Below, piece by piece: positions 29,406 to 42,560 of a stretch of DNA of 64,000 nt. This DNA comes from Piliocolobus tephrosceles (taxonomy: Eukaryota > Chordata > Mammalia > Primates > Cercopithecidae), in the NCBI RefSeq assembly GCF_002776525.5, contig NC_045434.1, forward strand, positions 111,278,277-111,342,276. The letters run 5' to 3'. The notes under the pieces are model-generated. The model was not told the DNA's origin and did no database searches. It saw nothing but the letters and a program-made list of their open reading frames with translations. A program made the translations under genes and the position numbers. Position 1 is the stretch's first letter. Every line of letters starts with the position of its first letter.

Positions 29406-29829
29406 CCACGGCCATCACTCATCCTGCAGACAGCACAAGAATGTTTAATTTGCTTTATGAACTCAACTCTCCAAAAGTAGAAGAAATAAGAGGAACTCCT
29501 TTGTTGGATCTAATGTTAAAAACATGTGTCAATATTGGTTTATGATGTAGAAGTGACTAGAGCTTGGGAGAAAGTAATGGCTTTGTGGAGCTCTTTATGG
29601 TGCAGAAGTGACCTGTTCATCTCACTCAAGAAAAGCAGATTTCGACAAGTTGGGAAATTTGCATGAGTCAAAAACATTAAAGGAGAATATGGCTAAAGAG
29701 GGACAGAAATTTCCAAGAAGTAAAATGCTCATTATGTAATCACAAATGAACCAAGGAAACATGCTGGGCCCCACCTTCTTCCTAGTTTCCTTTTTCATCC
29801 CCCTTTAAGTTCTGTCCAATTTAAATCCT
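29406..29829. other. Unassigned sequence
   Basis: No gene or repeat recognised. Confidence 0.35.
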
Positions 29830-30295
29830 AAGTTTGTCTTGCTGCTGCTTCCCATTCCTGTATCACCCACTGTCCTTCAGACTACCTTTATTTTTCACCT
29901 GGGCTCCCAACTGGTCTCCCCATATCAACTCTGGCCCCTTTTAGAGTTTAAGGCATTCTCCACCCTCCACACTATACCCACAGTGATTATAAATCTGATT
30001 GCAATCCCATCATCCCTATCCTACCTCCCACCCTTAGAACCACTTGCTGGCTTCCTAGCACCTCCAGGACAAAGAAAAACAGCTTTAATAGCCTACCAGA
30101 CCCTGCCAAGTCTGGGCATCACCTGTCTCTCCAGCTTCATCAAGCTCCGTCTTACTCTCTTTACTCCACCCATAACGGCCTTCCTTTAGTCTCAATCACC
30201 AAATTTTCCTGTGTCACAGGGCCTTTGCATGTGCAAGTCTCTTCCTGGAAAGCTCCTTCTCTTCCCCCTATCTGCACCCCTAACCCTTTTTAAAA
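29830..30295 (+). mobile_element. L2 LINE, left part (split by old L1)
   Basis: L2 phrases in order: 'cccaactggtctccccatat' near 29906, 'gtgattataaatctgattgc' near 29983, 'accacttgctggcttcctag' near 30040, 'cagggcctttgcatgtgcaa' near 30218 and 'cttcctggaaagctccttct'. Continues after an L1M insertion. Confidence 0.75.
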
Positions 30296-30297
30296 TC

Positions 30298-30725
30298 AAT
30301 AGACTATTTTTTTTTTTACAGTAGTTATAGGTTTATAGCAAAATTGAGTGGAAAGCACAAAGACTTCCCATATACCCTGTCCCACCCCCACCCCCATCCC
30401 CATACACATACAGCCTCCTCCACCCTCAATATCCTGAAATAGTGTGGGACATTTGCTATAACTGATGAACCAACATAGATGCGTCATTATCACCCAAAGG
30501 CCGTAGCTTACATTATGATTCATTCGTTGTGTTGTACAGTCAATGGGTTTACACAAATATATAATGATAGGCACCCACCCTTACTGTTTTATTACCCTAA
30601 AAATCCCTTGATCTTTAATTTCCTAGTGACTGTGATGTTGGGCACCTGCTCATAGGCTTACTTGCCATCTATGTATCTACTTTGGTGAGGTGCCTGTTCA
30701 GATCTTTTGCTCATTTCTAAATTGA
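30298..30725 (-). mobile_element. Old L1 (L1M) 3' fragment, antisense
   Basis: 'gttataggtttatagcaaaa' near 30324, 'tgatgaaccaacatagatgc' near 30463 and 'gtgttgtacagtcaatgggt' near 30530 match the L1M 3' UTR in reverse. 'tgttcagatcttttgctcat' near 30694 continues into ORF2. The T-rich left edge is the old poly-A. It interrupts the L2. Confidence 0.75.
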
Positions 30726-30729
30726 GTTC

Positions 30730-31030
30730 TTTCCTTCCTTTTTGACCTCAGTCAGTCCTTCCCACTCATCTTTTAGATCTCAGTGATCCCTTTCTTGCAC
30801 CTTTAACTAGATTTAAGAAAGAAGAAAGGTTCTTTATAAACGCTTAGCTATGTGCCTCTTCACAGTTATTGAGCTGTAATTTTATATTTGTTTGTGTAAT
30901 TATTTGAGTAGTGTCTCTTTCTTTGAGTTTGTAAGAGCAAGCACCATATCTGCTTTTGTTCCCTGGTATATCAGTAGTTCCTCGTGCTGTACCCAACATG
31001 TAGTAGGGGCTCCACAAACATAGAACAAGG
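30730..31030 (+). mobile_element. L2 LINE, right part
   Basis: 'ctcatcttttagatctcagt', 'gtttgtaagagcaagcacca' near 30928 and 'gtagtaggggctccacaaac' near 31001 complete the L2 3' end after the L1M insertion. Confidence 0.7.
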
Positions 31031-32331
31031 AATAATTGATAACCTCATTGAGAAGGAAAGTGGACTGGGCCCAGAGCAGCCATCTAAAGAAACCACCTCA
31101 AATACACGGTGAGTTCAGAATTTCAAAGAGCAGGTATAGCAGTGGGAAGGGGCAGAGGGCCAAAAATAAACACCCAAAGCAGCACCAGCCCACAAGACTG
31201 GGGTCAGGAATACTAACATGTAAAATGAGCTGAGGCTTAAACAAATGACAGAAACCAGAAACCCTGTTTTAGAAAATCATCTGAAGCAAGGAAAACAACC
31301 AGGAAGATCCAGGCCCCACACTTAGTGGAGGAGGCAAATTTTTTAATGCAGAATGTTTTTCTCCCTCAGGAAGAGTAATTCTCAAACCGGAAAGTGTAAA
31401 GGCAAATTCCAGAAGAACGTGGAGCGCAGCCGTGAGGAGGTGGTGGGGGCATCTGGCCACATTCGAGTTCTGGTTTTAGAGGAATCTCCTCGGAACTCGG
31501 CGATGTGATTGCAGAACTACTGTCCATGATTTCTGAGAAATTTGGGAAAAAAGCCAACAGCCAGGGAAGTGTGAAATGTTTGTCAGTTTTCAAAACGGAA
31601 GAATGTGTAAATGGGGTAAATTTAACGACCTCTGACTTCCAAACAACATTAATTCATGGTACAAGTGTGGATTAGATTTGTAATGGAGTGCCTAGAAAGT
31701 GGAATTTTACATCTTTCTGCCTCAATAAACTGCCACTTAAAGGTTGCCAGTTAGCAAGAGGAGGCAGCCAATCTTCTAAGAGGAAGTCTTTGTTCTTAGA
31801 ACAATCGTGTGAATGGTCTCCTTCAGTTACATAAATGTGGGCAGCTAGGCACCCATCATCCCGAGAAGAGGATATAACTGGACATTTTTTCCAACTGTGT
31901 GGCTTGACAAAGGCTGTTCTCCATATTTCTTGGTATGAGGAGCTAGTCGCTGAAGCATTTGGACAAATTTACACAGGCGCACAAGGAGCCTTCTGGGAGA
32001 AGACGGATCCGAACCACTGCCTTCTCATTTGAGGCAAAATGTAACTCTGATGGGCTGAAATGGTCATACCTGAGTCCATGGCTGGGTTCCACCTGAAATG
32101 ACCAAGAATCACTGCTCACCTCCACTGCACCCACCCAAGTGGAAGAGGAGGTGTGAAATGATGGCTTGATTGTCCTCTGGCACAGTGCATGGCTGAGGCT
32201 GACGCACCCCTGCAGCCCAGCTGCCTCACCAGAGGGGTGTCTCTGTGTAGCAGCCCATATGTGGTGCAGTCTTGTCTAAGCATGACACTGCGGGAGGACT
32301 CAATGCAACTTGTGTCAGGAGCTGGACTGTT
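31031..32331. other. Unassigned sequence, probably unique
   Basis: No repeat that I can name and no domain in the short frames. The longest frames (about 65-75 codons) overlap on both strands. Confidence 0.4.
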
Positions 32332-32842
32332 TGTGTGATAGGACTTTGGCAGGACTGGCGTACAAGATGTAGGTCACAGAGCCCCCCGCTGATAAAATAG
32401 GATGTGGTAAAGAAGCCAGCCAAAACCAAGATGGCAACAAAAGTGACCTCTGGTGGTCCTTACTGCTCATTATACACTAATTATAATACATTAGCATGCC
32501 ACAAGATACTCCCATCAGCACCACAACAGTTTACAAATACCATGGCAACCACTGAATGTTATCGTATATCATCTAAAAAGAGGAGGAACCTTCAGTTCCA
32601 GGAAATCTCCACCCCTTTCCTAGAAAACTGACAAATAATCCACCCCATATTTAGCATGTAATCAAGAAATAACCATAAGTATAGCCAGCCAGCAGCCCGA
32701 GTAGCCCCCCTTTTATTCTTTTACTTTCTTAATAAACTTGCTTTCACTTTGCTTGCTCTCTCTTGAATTCCTTCTTGTGCAAAGCCAAGAACTCACGAGG
32801 CCTCCCAGGCTGAACCTTAATTTTGGGGCTCACCCTGTGACA
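32332..32842 (+). mobile_element. Solitary ERV1 LTR (LTR10/HERV-I-like)
   Basis: Begins TGTGTGATAGGAC and ends CCTGTGACA, so it has the TG...CA ends of an LTR. Internal phrases 'gtgacctctggtggtcctta' and 'attataatacattagcatgc', and AATAAA at about 32730 followed by a 'cttgctttcactttgc' stretch, fit the LTR10-like consensus that I recall. No internal provirus follows and I saw no clear target duplication. The family name is from memory and should be treated as likely rather than certain. Confidence 0.7.
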
Positions 32843-33605
<763 letters not shown>

Positions 33606-33620
33606 TAAAAATCCACTTGT

Positions 33621-33928
33621 CGCCAGGTGTGGTGGCTCATGCCTGTAATCCCAGCACTTTGGGAAGCTGAGGCAGGCGAATCATGAGGTCAGAAGTTCAA
33701 GACCAGCCTGGCCAATGTGGTAAAACCCCCTCTCTACTAAAAATACAAAACAAAACATAATTAGCTGAGCGTAGTGGCGGGTGCCTGTAATCCCAGCTAC
33801 TCAGGACTCTGAGGCAGGAGAATTGCTTGAACCCGGGAGGCAGAGGTTGTAGTGAGCCGAGATTGCACCACTACACTCCAGCCACGTGACAGGGTGAGAC
33901 TCTGTCTCAGAATGAATGAATGAATGAA

Positions 33929-33960
<32 letters not shown>
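33621..33960 (+). mobile_element. Alu with (AATG)n(AATA)n tail
   Basis: Full Alu from 'gccaggtgtggtggctcatg'. The tail at 33911-33960 is AATG then AATA tetranucleotides. An imperfect target duplication 'aaaatccacttgt' / 'aaaagtccacttgt' brackets it. Confidence 0.92.
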
Positions 33961-34109
33961 AAAAGTCCACTTGTAACTGCTGCTGACCAGAATGTGTGTT
34001 CAGGACAACTTGAATCTATGCTGCCTGGTTGCAATTCTCAAGTTTGGAGAATAAACTCCTTACATTATTTTTGCCTCAGCTTTTTCCTTTTAGGTTGACA
34101 CTTATTTGG

Positions 34110-34515
34110 TGTACTGGGCTGAATAGCAACGCCCACCACCCCAAATTCATATCTACCTGGAACCTGAGAACCTGACCTTATTTGGAAGTAGGGTCTTTGT
34201 AGATGTAATTAGTTAAGATGAGGGTCTATTGGTTTTGGGTGGGCCCTAAATCTGACGTGACTGGTATCCATGTAAGAAGAGGAGAGGACACGCAGAGATT
34301 CACATGGGGAGGAAGTCCAGGTGACCTTAGAAGCAGAGATTGAAGTGATGTACCTGCAAGTCAAGGAATGCCCAGGGTTGCCAGCCAGAAGAAGCCAACC
34401 CTGCCAACACCTTGATTTCAGACTTACAGCCCGCTGAACTGCAAGACATTAAATTTCTGTTGTTTTCAGCCACCGATTTGTGGTACTTTGTTATAGCAGC
34501 CTGGTAACAAATTGA
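34110..34515 (+). mobile_element. MLT1-type MaLR LTR
   Basis: 'ctgaccttatttggaagtag' near 34171, 'gtagatgtaattagttaaga', 'gtgggccctaaatctgacgt' and 'aatttctgttgttttcagcc' with 'gtggtactttgttatagcag' near the end match the MLT1 LTR order. Confidence 0.88.
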
Positions 34516-34831
34516 TCTGGGCATGTGGGGATTCAAGAGATTAATCTGGAAAATAAGAAATAATGGGAATCTCATTTGAATCCCAAGCTGGTAAGGCAAG
34601 GGACAGTAGTTACAGATTATTAAACGGATGTCTTATCTGCTCTGATACTTGAACAAAATGCTAAAATGACATCTTATAATATTTTTGTGGATAAGCTAGA
34701 AAAATGTGGGTTCAACGATGGTACAAGTTTGGGGTTTTCAGCTAGTTTAACACCTGGTTGGATTGACCAAATGATGCTGGCCCACAGGAAAATTGCATGC
34801 CTCTGTCCTTTATAGTAACTTGGATATACTT

Positions 34832-34844
34832 TGAATATGTTCTT
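34832..34844. repeat. Target duplication of the full-length L1, left copy
   Basis: 'tgaatatgttctt' abuts the L1 poly-A (poly-T on this strand) and recurs at 48720-48732 beyond the L1 5' end. The two copies bracket almost 14 kb, which shows that all the inner sequence is L1 plus later insertions. Confidence 0.95.
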
Positions 34845-35060
34845 TTTTTTTTTTTTTTCATGTTTTAAGTTCTAGGGTACATGTGCACAACGTGCAGGTT
34901 TGTTACATAGGTATACATATGCCACGTTGGTTTGCTGCACCCATTAACTTGTCATTTACATTAGGTATTTCTCCTAATGCTATCCCTCACCCTGCACCCC
35001 ACCCCATGACAGATCCCTGTGTGTGATGTTCCCCACCCTGTGTCCAAGTGTTCTCATTGT

Positions 35061-38000
35061 TCAATGCCCACCTATGAGTGAGAACATGTAGTGTTTGGTT
35101 TTCTGTCCTTGAGATAGTTTGCTCAGAATGATGGTTCCCGGCTTCATCCATGGCCCTGCAAAGGACACGAACTCATCCTTTTTTATGGCTGCATAGTATT
35201 TCATGGTGTATATGTGCCACATTTTCTTAATCCAGTCTATCATTAATGGACATTTGGGTTGGTTTCAAGTTTTTGTTGTTGTGAATGGTGCCGCAATAAA
35301 CACACGTGCATATGTGTCTTTATAGTAGCATGATTTATAATTCTTTGGGTATATACCCAGAAATGAGATCACTGGGTCAAATGGTATTTCTAGTTCTAAA
35401 TCCTTGAGGAATCCACACACTGTCTTCCACAATGGTTGAACATCCCACCAATGGTGTAAAAGTGTCCCTATTTCTCCAGATCCTCTCCAGCATCTGTTGT
35501 TTCCTGACTTTTTAATGATCACCATTCTAACTGGTGTGAGATGGTATCTCATTGTGGTTTTCGTTTGCATTTCTCTGATGACCAGTGATGATGAGCATTT
35601 TTTCGTGTGTCTGTTGGCTGCATAAATGTCTTCTTTTGAGAAGTGTGTGTTCATATCTTTTGCCCATTTTTTGATGAGGTTGTTTGTTTTTTTCTTGTAA
35701 ATTTATTTAAGTTCTTTGTAGATTCTGGATATTAGCCCTTTGTCAGATGGGTAGATTGCAAAAATTTTCTCCCATTCTGTAGGTTGCCTGTTCACTCTGA
35801 TGGTAGTTTCTTTTGCTGTGCAGAAGCTCTTTAGTTTAATTAGATACCATTTGTCTATTTTGGCTTTTGTTGCCATTGTTTTAGTGTTTTAGTCATGAAG
35901 TCCTTGCCCATGCCTATATCCTGAATGGTACTGCCTAGGTTTTCTTCTAGGGTTTTTATGGTTTTAGGTCTAACATTTAAGTCTTTAATCTATCTTGAAT
36001 TAATTTTTGTATAAGGTGTAAGGAAGGGATCCAGTTTCAGCTTTCTACATATGGTTAGCCAGTTTTCCCAGCACCATTTATTAAATAGGGAATCCTTTCC
36101 CCATTTCCTGTTTTTGTCAGATTTGTCAAATATCAGATGGTTATAAATGTGTGGTGTTATTTCTGAGGCCTCTGTTCTGTTCCATTGGTCTATCTCTCTG
36201 TTTTGGTATCAGTACCATGCTGTTTTGGTTACTGCAGCCTTGTAGTATAGTTTGAAGTCAGGTAGTGCGATGCCTCCAGCTTTGTTCTTTTTGCTTAGGA
36301 TTGTCTTGGCAATATGGGCTCTCTTTTGATTCCATATGAACTTTGAAGTAGTTTTTTCCAATTCTGTGAAGAAAGTCATTGGTAGCTTGATGGGGATGGC
36401 ATTGAATCTATAAATTACCTTGGACAGTATGGCCATTTTCACGATACTGATTCTTCCTATCCATGAGCATAGAATCCATTTGTTTGTGTCCTCTTTTATT
36501 TCACTGAGCAGTGGTTTGTAATTCTCCTTGAAGAGGTCCTTCACATCCCTTGTAAGTTGGATTCCTAGGTGTTTTATTCTCTTTTTAGCAGTTGTGAATG
36601 GGAGTTCACACATGATTTGGCTCTCTGTTTGTCTGTTATTTGTGTATAGGAATGCTTGTGATTTTTGCACATTGATTTTGTATCCTGAGACTTTAGTGAA
36701 GTTGTTTATCAGCTTAAGGAGATTTTGGGCTGAGACAATGGGGTTTTCTAAATATACAATCATATCATCTGCAAACAGGGACAATTTGACTTCCTCTTTT
36801 CCTAATTGAATACGCTTTATTTCTTTCTCCTGCCTGATTGCCCTGGCCACAACTTCCAACACTATGTTGAATAGGAGAGGTGAGAGAGAGCATCCCTGTC
36901 TTGTGCCAGTTTTCAAAGGGAATGTTCCCAGTTTTTGCCCATTCAGTATGATGTTGGCTGTAGGTTTGTCATAAATAGCTCTTATTATTTTGAGATACAT
37001 TCCATCAATACCTAGTTTATTGAGAGTTTTTAGCATGAAGTGCTGTTGAGTTTTGTAGATGGCCTTTTCTGCATGTATTGAGAGAATTACGTGGTTTTTG
37101 TCATTGGTTCTCTTTATGGTGATGGATTATATTTATTGATTTGAGTATGTTGGACTAGTCTTGAATCCCAAGGAGTAAACCCACTTGATCATGGTAGATA
37201 AGGTTTTTGATGTGCTGCTGGATTCGGTTTGCCAGTATTTTATTGAGGATTTTCACATTGATGTTCATCAGGGATATTGATCTAAAATTCTCTTTTTTTG
37301 TTGTGTTTCTGCCAGGCTTTGGTATCAGGATGATACTGGCCTCATAAAGTGAGTTAGGGAGGTCCTGGACTTTTTCTGGTTGGTAGGCTATTAACTACTG
37401 TTTCAACTTCAGAGGCTGTTATTGATCTATTCAGAGATTCAGCTTCTTCCTGGTTTAGTCTTGGGAGGGTGTATGTGTCCAGGAATTTATCCATTTCTTC
37501 TAGATTTTCCAGTTTATTTGCGTAGAGGTGTTTATAGTATTCTCTGATGGTAGTTTGTATTTCTGTGGGATCAGTGATGATATCCCTTTATCATTTTTTA
37601 TTGCATCTATTTGATTCTTCTCTCTTTTCTTCTTTATTGGTCTTGCTAGGAGTCTATCAATTTTGTTGATTTTTTTCAAAAACCCAGCTTTTGCATTCAT
37701 TGATTTTTTGAAAATTTTTTTTCTGTGTCTCTATCTTCTTCTGTTCTGCTCTGATCTTAGTTGTTTCTTGCCTTCTAGTAGCTTTTAAATTTGTTTGCTC
37801 TGCTTCTCTAGTTCTTTTAATTGAGATGTTAGGGTGTCGATTTTAGATCTTTCCTGCTTTCTTTTGTGGGTATTTAGTGCTATAAATTTCCCTCTACACA
37901 TTGCTTTAAATGTGTCCCAGAGATTCTGGTACATTGGGTCTTTGTTCTCATTGGTTTCAAAGAACATCTTTATTTCTGCCTTCATTTCATTATTTACCCA

Positions 38001-38775
38001 GTAGTCATTCAGGAGCAGGTTGTTCAGTTTCCATGTAGTTGTGTGGTTTTGAGTGAGTTTCTTAATCCTGCATTTTAATTTGATTGCCCTGTGGTCTGAG
38101 AGACAGTTTGTTGTGATTTCTGTTCTTTTACATTTGCTGAGGAGTGCTTTACTTCCAACTATGTGGTCAATTTTGGAATAAGTGCAATGTGGTGCTGAGA
38201 AGAATGTATATTCTGTTGATTTGGGGTGGAGAGTTCTGTAGCTGTCTATTAGGTTCGCTCGGTGCTAAGTTCAAGTCCTGATATCCTTGTTAATCTGCTG
38301 TCTTGTTGCTCTGTCTAATATTGATAGTGGAGTGTTAAAGTCTCCCATTATTATTGTATGGGAGTCTAAGTCTCTTTGTAGGTCTTTAAGGACTTGCTTT
38401 ATGAATCTGGGTGCTCCTGTATTGGGTGCATATATATTTAGGATAGTTAGCTCTTCTTGTTGAATCGATCCCTTTACCATTATGTAATGGCCTTCTTTGT
38501 TTCTTTTGATCTTTGTTGGTTTAAAGTCTGTTTTATCAGAGACTAGGATTCCAACCCCTGCTTTATTTTTACTTTCCATTTGCTTGTTAGATCTTCCTTC
38601 ATCCCTTTATTTTGAGCCTATGTGTGTCTCTGCATGTGAGATGGGTCTCCTGAATACAGTTCATTGATGGGTCTTGACTCTTTATCCTTTTTGCCAGTCT
38701 GTGTCTTTTAATTGGGGCATTTAGACCTTTTACATTTAAAGTTAATATTGTTATGTGTGAATTTGATCCTGTCAT
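35061..38775 (-). pseudogene. L1 ORF2 (endonuclease and reverse transcriptase), disabled
   Basis: ORF2 normally nicks target DNA and copies L1 RNA at the nick. The start ATG is at 38775-38773 and the final stop TGA at 35063-35061. Pieces seen: the endonuclease segment with a GDFN motif (about 38316-38340), the reverse transcriptase with FADD (36775-36761), and the cysteine-rich C-terminus (about 35654-35265). The frame is broken into at least six parts (for example 38579-38271, 37985-37785, 37036-36209, 35654-35265, 35243-35061) by stops and frameshifts, so no working protein is possible. Confidence 0.93.
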
Positions 38776-38824
38776 TATGATGTTAGCTGGTTATTTTGCA
38801 GTTTCTTCCTAGCTTCGATGGTCT

Positions 38825-39720
38825 TTAAATTTGGCATGTTTTTGCAGTGGCTGGTACTGGTTGTTCCTTTCCATGTTTAGTGCTTCCTTCAGGAGCTCTT
38901 GTAAGGCAGGCCTGGTGGTAACAAAGTCTCTGAGCATTTGTAAAGGATTTTATTTCTCCTTCACTTATGAAGCTTAGTGTGGCTGGATATGAAATTCTGG
39001 GTTGAAAATTCTTTTCTTTAAGAATGTTGAATATGGGCCCCCACTCTCTTCTGGCTTGTGGAGTTTCTGCCGAGAGATCCACCATTAGTCTGATGGGCTT
39101 CCCTTTGTGGGTAACTCGACCTTTCTCTCTGGCTGCCCTTAAAACATTTTTTCCTTCATTTCAACCTTGGTGAATCTGATAATTATGTTTCTTGGGGTTG
39201 CTCTTCTCGAGGAGTATCTTTGTGGTGTTCTCTGTATTTCCTGAAATTGAATGTTGGACTGCCTTGCTAGGTTGGGGAAGTTCTCCTGGATAACATACTG
39301 AAGAGTGTTTTCCAACTTGGTTCCATTCTCCCCATCACTTTCAGGTACACCAATCAAACGTAGATTTGGTCTTTTCACATAGTCCCATATTTCTTGGAGG
39401 CTTTGTTCATTTCTTTTTACTCTTTTTTCTCTAAACTTCTCTTCTCACTTTATTTCATTAATTTGATCTTCAATCACTGATACCCTTTCTTCCACTTGAT
39501 CGATTCGGCTATTGAAGCTTGTGCATGTGTTACATAGTTCTTCTGCCATGGTTTTCAGCTCCATAAGGTCATTTAAAGTATTCTCTACACTGTTTATTCT
39601 AGTTAGCCATTTGTCTAATCTTTTTGCAAGGCTTTTAGCTTCCTTGTGATGGGCTTGAACATTGTCCTTTAGCTTGGAGAAGTTTGTTATTACTGACCTT
39701 CTGAAGCCTACTTCTGTCAG
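38825..39720 (-). pseudogene. L1 ORF1, C-terminal part, cut by the provirus
   Basis: ORF1 codes for the trimeric RNA-binding chaperone of the L1 particle. The RNA-recognition part (39378-39139) and C-terminal domain (39085-38825, stop TAA at 38827-38825) are visible, with a frameshift between them. The N-terminal coding part lies on the other side of the HERV-W insertion at 47350-47228. Confidence 0.9.
39717..39720. repeat. HERV-W target duplication, left copy (TCAG)
   Basis: TCAG directly precedes the TG of the 5' LTR and is repeated at 47224-47227 directly after the CA of the 3' LTR. Joining the flanks across one copy restores the continuous L1 ORF1 sequence, confirming true retroviral integration. 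Confidence 0.95.
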
Positions 39721-40478
39721 TGAGAGACAGGACTAGCTGGATTTCCTAGGCGGACTAAGAATCCCTAAGCTTAGCTGGGAAGGTGACCGCACCCACCTTT
39801 AAACATGGGGCTGCAACTTAGCTCACACCCAACCAATCAGGTAATAAAGAGAGCTCACTAAAATGCTAATTAGGCAAAAACAGGAGGTAAAGAAATAGCC
39901 AATCATCTAACGTCTGAGAGCACAGGGGGAGGGACAATGATTGGGATATAAACCCAGGAATTCGAGCTGGCAATGGCAACCCCTTTTGGGTCCCCTTCCA
40001 TTGTATGGGAGCTCTGTTTTCACTCTATTAAATCTTGCAACTGAGCATTCTTCTGGTACGTGTTTGTTACGGCTTGAGCTGAGCTTTTGCTCACTGTCCA
40101 CCACTGCTGTTTGCTGCTGTCCCAGACCTGCTGCTGACTTCCACCCCTCCGGATCCGGCAGGGTGTTTGCTGTGCTCCTAATCCAGTGAGGTGCCCATGC
40201 TGCTCCCAATCAGGCTAAAGGCTTGCCATTGTCCCTGCATGACTAAGTGCCCGGGTTCTTCCTAATCGAGCTGAACATGAGTCACTGGGTTCCATGGTTC
40301 TCTTCCACGACCCATAGCTTCTAATAAAGCTATAACACTCACCGCATGGCCCAAGATTCCATTCCTTGGAATCCCTGAGGCCAAGAACCCCAGGTCAGAG
40401 AACAAGAGGCTTGCCACCATCTTGGAAGTGACCTGCCACCATCTTGGGAGCTCTAAGAACAAGGACCCCCCAGTAACA
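39721..40478 (+). promoter_or_regulatory. HERV-W 5' LTR
   Basis: 758 bp from TG to CA. CCAAT at 39833-39837, TATAAA at 39947-39952 and ATTAAA polyadenylation signal at 40027-40032 mark U3 and R. By hand count it differs from the 3' LTR at about 64 positions (8-9%) plus a few small gaps, so integration is old (tens of millions of years). Confidence 0.95.
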
Positions 40479-40481
40479 TTT

Positions 40482-40499
40482 TGGTGACCACGAAGGGAC
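40482..40499 (+). other. HERV-W primer-binding site
   Basis: 'tggtgaccacgaagggac' starts three bases after the LTR CA end, at the position of the tRNA primer site. The family is named for its tryptophan tRNA primer. Confidence 0.85.
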
Positions 40500-42560
40500 C
40501 TCCAAAGCTGTGAGTAATATTGGACGACTTTCACTTGCTATTGTGTCCTAGCCTTCCTTAGAATTGGAGGAAAATACTGGGCACCTGTCAGCCAGTTAAA
40601 AATGATTAGTGTGGACACCAGACTTAAGACTCAGGTGTGAGGCTGTCTGGGAAAGGGCTTTCTATCAAACCCCAACCCTTCTGTGTTGGGAGCGTTGGTC
40701 AGCCTGGAACCAGATTCCACTTTCAATTTTCCTAGGGAAGCCAAGGGCCAAATAGAGGCAGAAAGCTGTTGTCCTGAACTCCTGACGTTAGCCGGTTGAG
40801 ATCATGGCACAGCCAGAAGTCTCTACTCAACAGTTGCCCATGTGTGTGCCCCTACCTTTCCCTCTGACCCACACCTCCTGGGTCCCAACCATGGCTTTCT
40901 TGAAAGTGTAGCCCCAAAATTCTCCTTACCTTTGAATCTACTTCCTCTGATCCCTGCCTCCTAGGTACTAATGGTTCAGACTTTCATTTCCTCTAGCAAG
41001 TTCTATCTCCAAAGGAATCTAAGGAAGCTCTACACTGCGTCCTTATGCCCCTAAGCTATGAACCCAGAGAGTCTTGTCCCTGGTGTCCCTCCCAATTTAG
41101 GCATATAGCTCTCAACATGGGCAGTTATGTGAGACCTATTCCCTACCACCCTTGCCAGAGCCCCAAGTTTGTAAATGGCTAGGAGGATTGCTCTCCCATT
41201 GCGTAAGATGCTCTCCTCCCCCAATTTCTACCCAGCTTTCCCCTCTGCAATACAATCTCCAAGCCTTGGCTCCTTGGCCAGGACCTTAGAACTGATGACC
41301 CAGTACTTTTAACAACTGGAACTGGGTCTACGACAACATAATAGATCAGGATGAAAGTGAATTGAGTAAGTCAAGGAGAGAAGAGACATAGAGACAGAGA
41401 CAGAGAGATAGACAAAAGAGAGGGAGAGAGAGAAAAAGAGAGATAGAAGTAGTAAAGAAAAAACAGTGTGCCCTATTCCTTTAAAAGCCAGGGCAAGTTC
41501 AAAACTTGTACTTGATAATTGAAGGTCTTCTCCTGGACCCTATAACACTCCAGTACTACCTTGTTGTCAGTGTAAAGAAGGGCTTAGCCTGAAAACATGG
41601 AGACCACTGACAACCAGTAGCCTTCCTATCAAAAATCCTTAACCCAGGAACCCACGGATGGCCCAAATGCATTCAATCTGTAGCGGCAACTGCTTTGTTA
41701 ACAGAAGAAAGTAGAAAAGTCACTTTTAGAGGAAACCTCATTGTGAGCACACCTCACCAGTTCAGAATTATTCTAAGTCAAAAAAGCAAAAAGGTAGCTT
41801 ACGAACTCAAAAATCTTCAAGTATGGGGCTCTTCTGTTAGAAAAAGGTGATTTAACATTAACCACTGAAAATTCCCTTAGCCCAGCAGATTTTCTAACAG
41901 GGGATTTAAATCTTCATTACCACACAAAGGTCCGACCAGACCTAGCAGGAACTCCCTTCAGGACAGGATGATAGATGGTTCCTCCCGGGTGATTGAGGGA
42001 AAAAAAAACTACAATGGGCATTCAGTAATTGATAGGGAGACTTTTGTGGAAGCAGAGTTAGGAAAATTGCCTAATAATTGGTCTGCTCAAACAAGAGCTG
42101 TTTGCACTCAGCCAAGCCTTAAAGTACTTACAGAATCAAAAAGACTCTATCTCAATCCTGACTCAAAATGTTACCTACACCCTCTCTGAAATGAATTTGC
42201 ATAAGAACTGTTGTTTATGGGAATGCATCTTGATGGGGCAGCCACATTGTTATGAAATACTCAGGAACCCAGCCCAGCTCCAGAACTCACCTCTGAGGGC
42301 AAAGGCAATGTTGTGCATGCTGGTAAAGGACCACTAGAATCCAGCAGCCCAGAACCCTTTATCTGTGGTCAAGAAAGGCGGGAAAACAGGTGCAGGACTG
42401 CTACATCAGTGAGTGTAACTAATCCAATAAGCAGAGGTCCATGGGTGGTTACGCACCCTGGAAAGGAATAAGCACTAGGACCATAGAGGATGCTTTATGA
42501 CTAATGCTCATTGGAAAATGACTAGGGGTGCTGGCATCTTTATGGTTTTTTTTCAGACAA
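40500..42560 (+). other. HERV-W leader (pre-gag) region
   Basis: About 2 kb between primer site and gag, without a long open frame, as in this family. A purine-rich GAGA tract lies at about 41378-41455. Frames such as 41968-42189 are short and have no domain. Confidence 0.8.
41378..41455. repeat. Purine-rich (GA)n tract
   Basis: A run of gagaga and agaca units inside the provirus leader. All purine on this strand except a few t and c. Confidence 0.85.

Noticed and set aside
36528..36809. Plus-strand frame of 93 codons inside L1
   Set aside because: It is the shadow of L1 ORF2 reverse transcriptase on the opposite strand.
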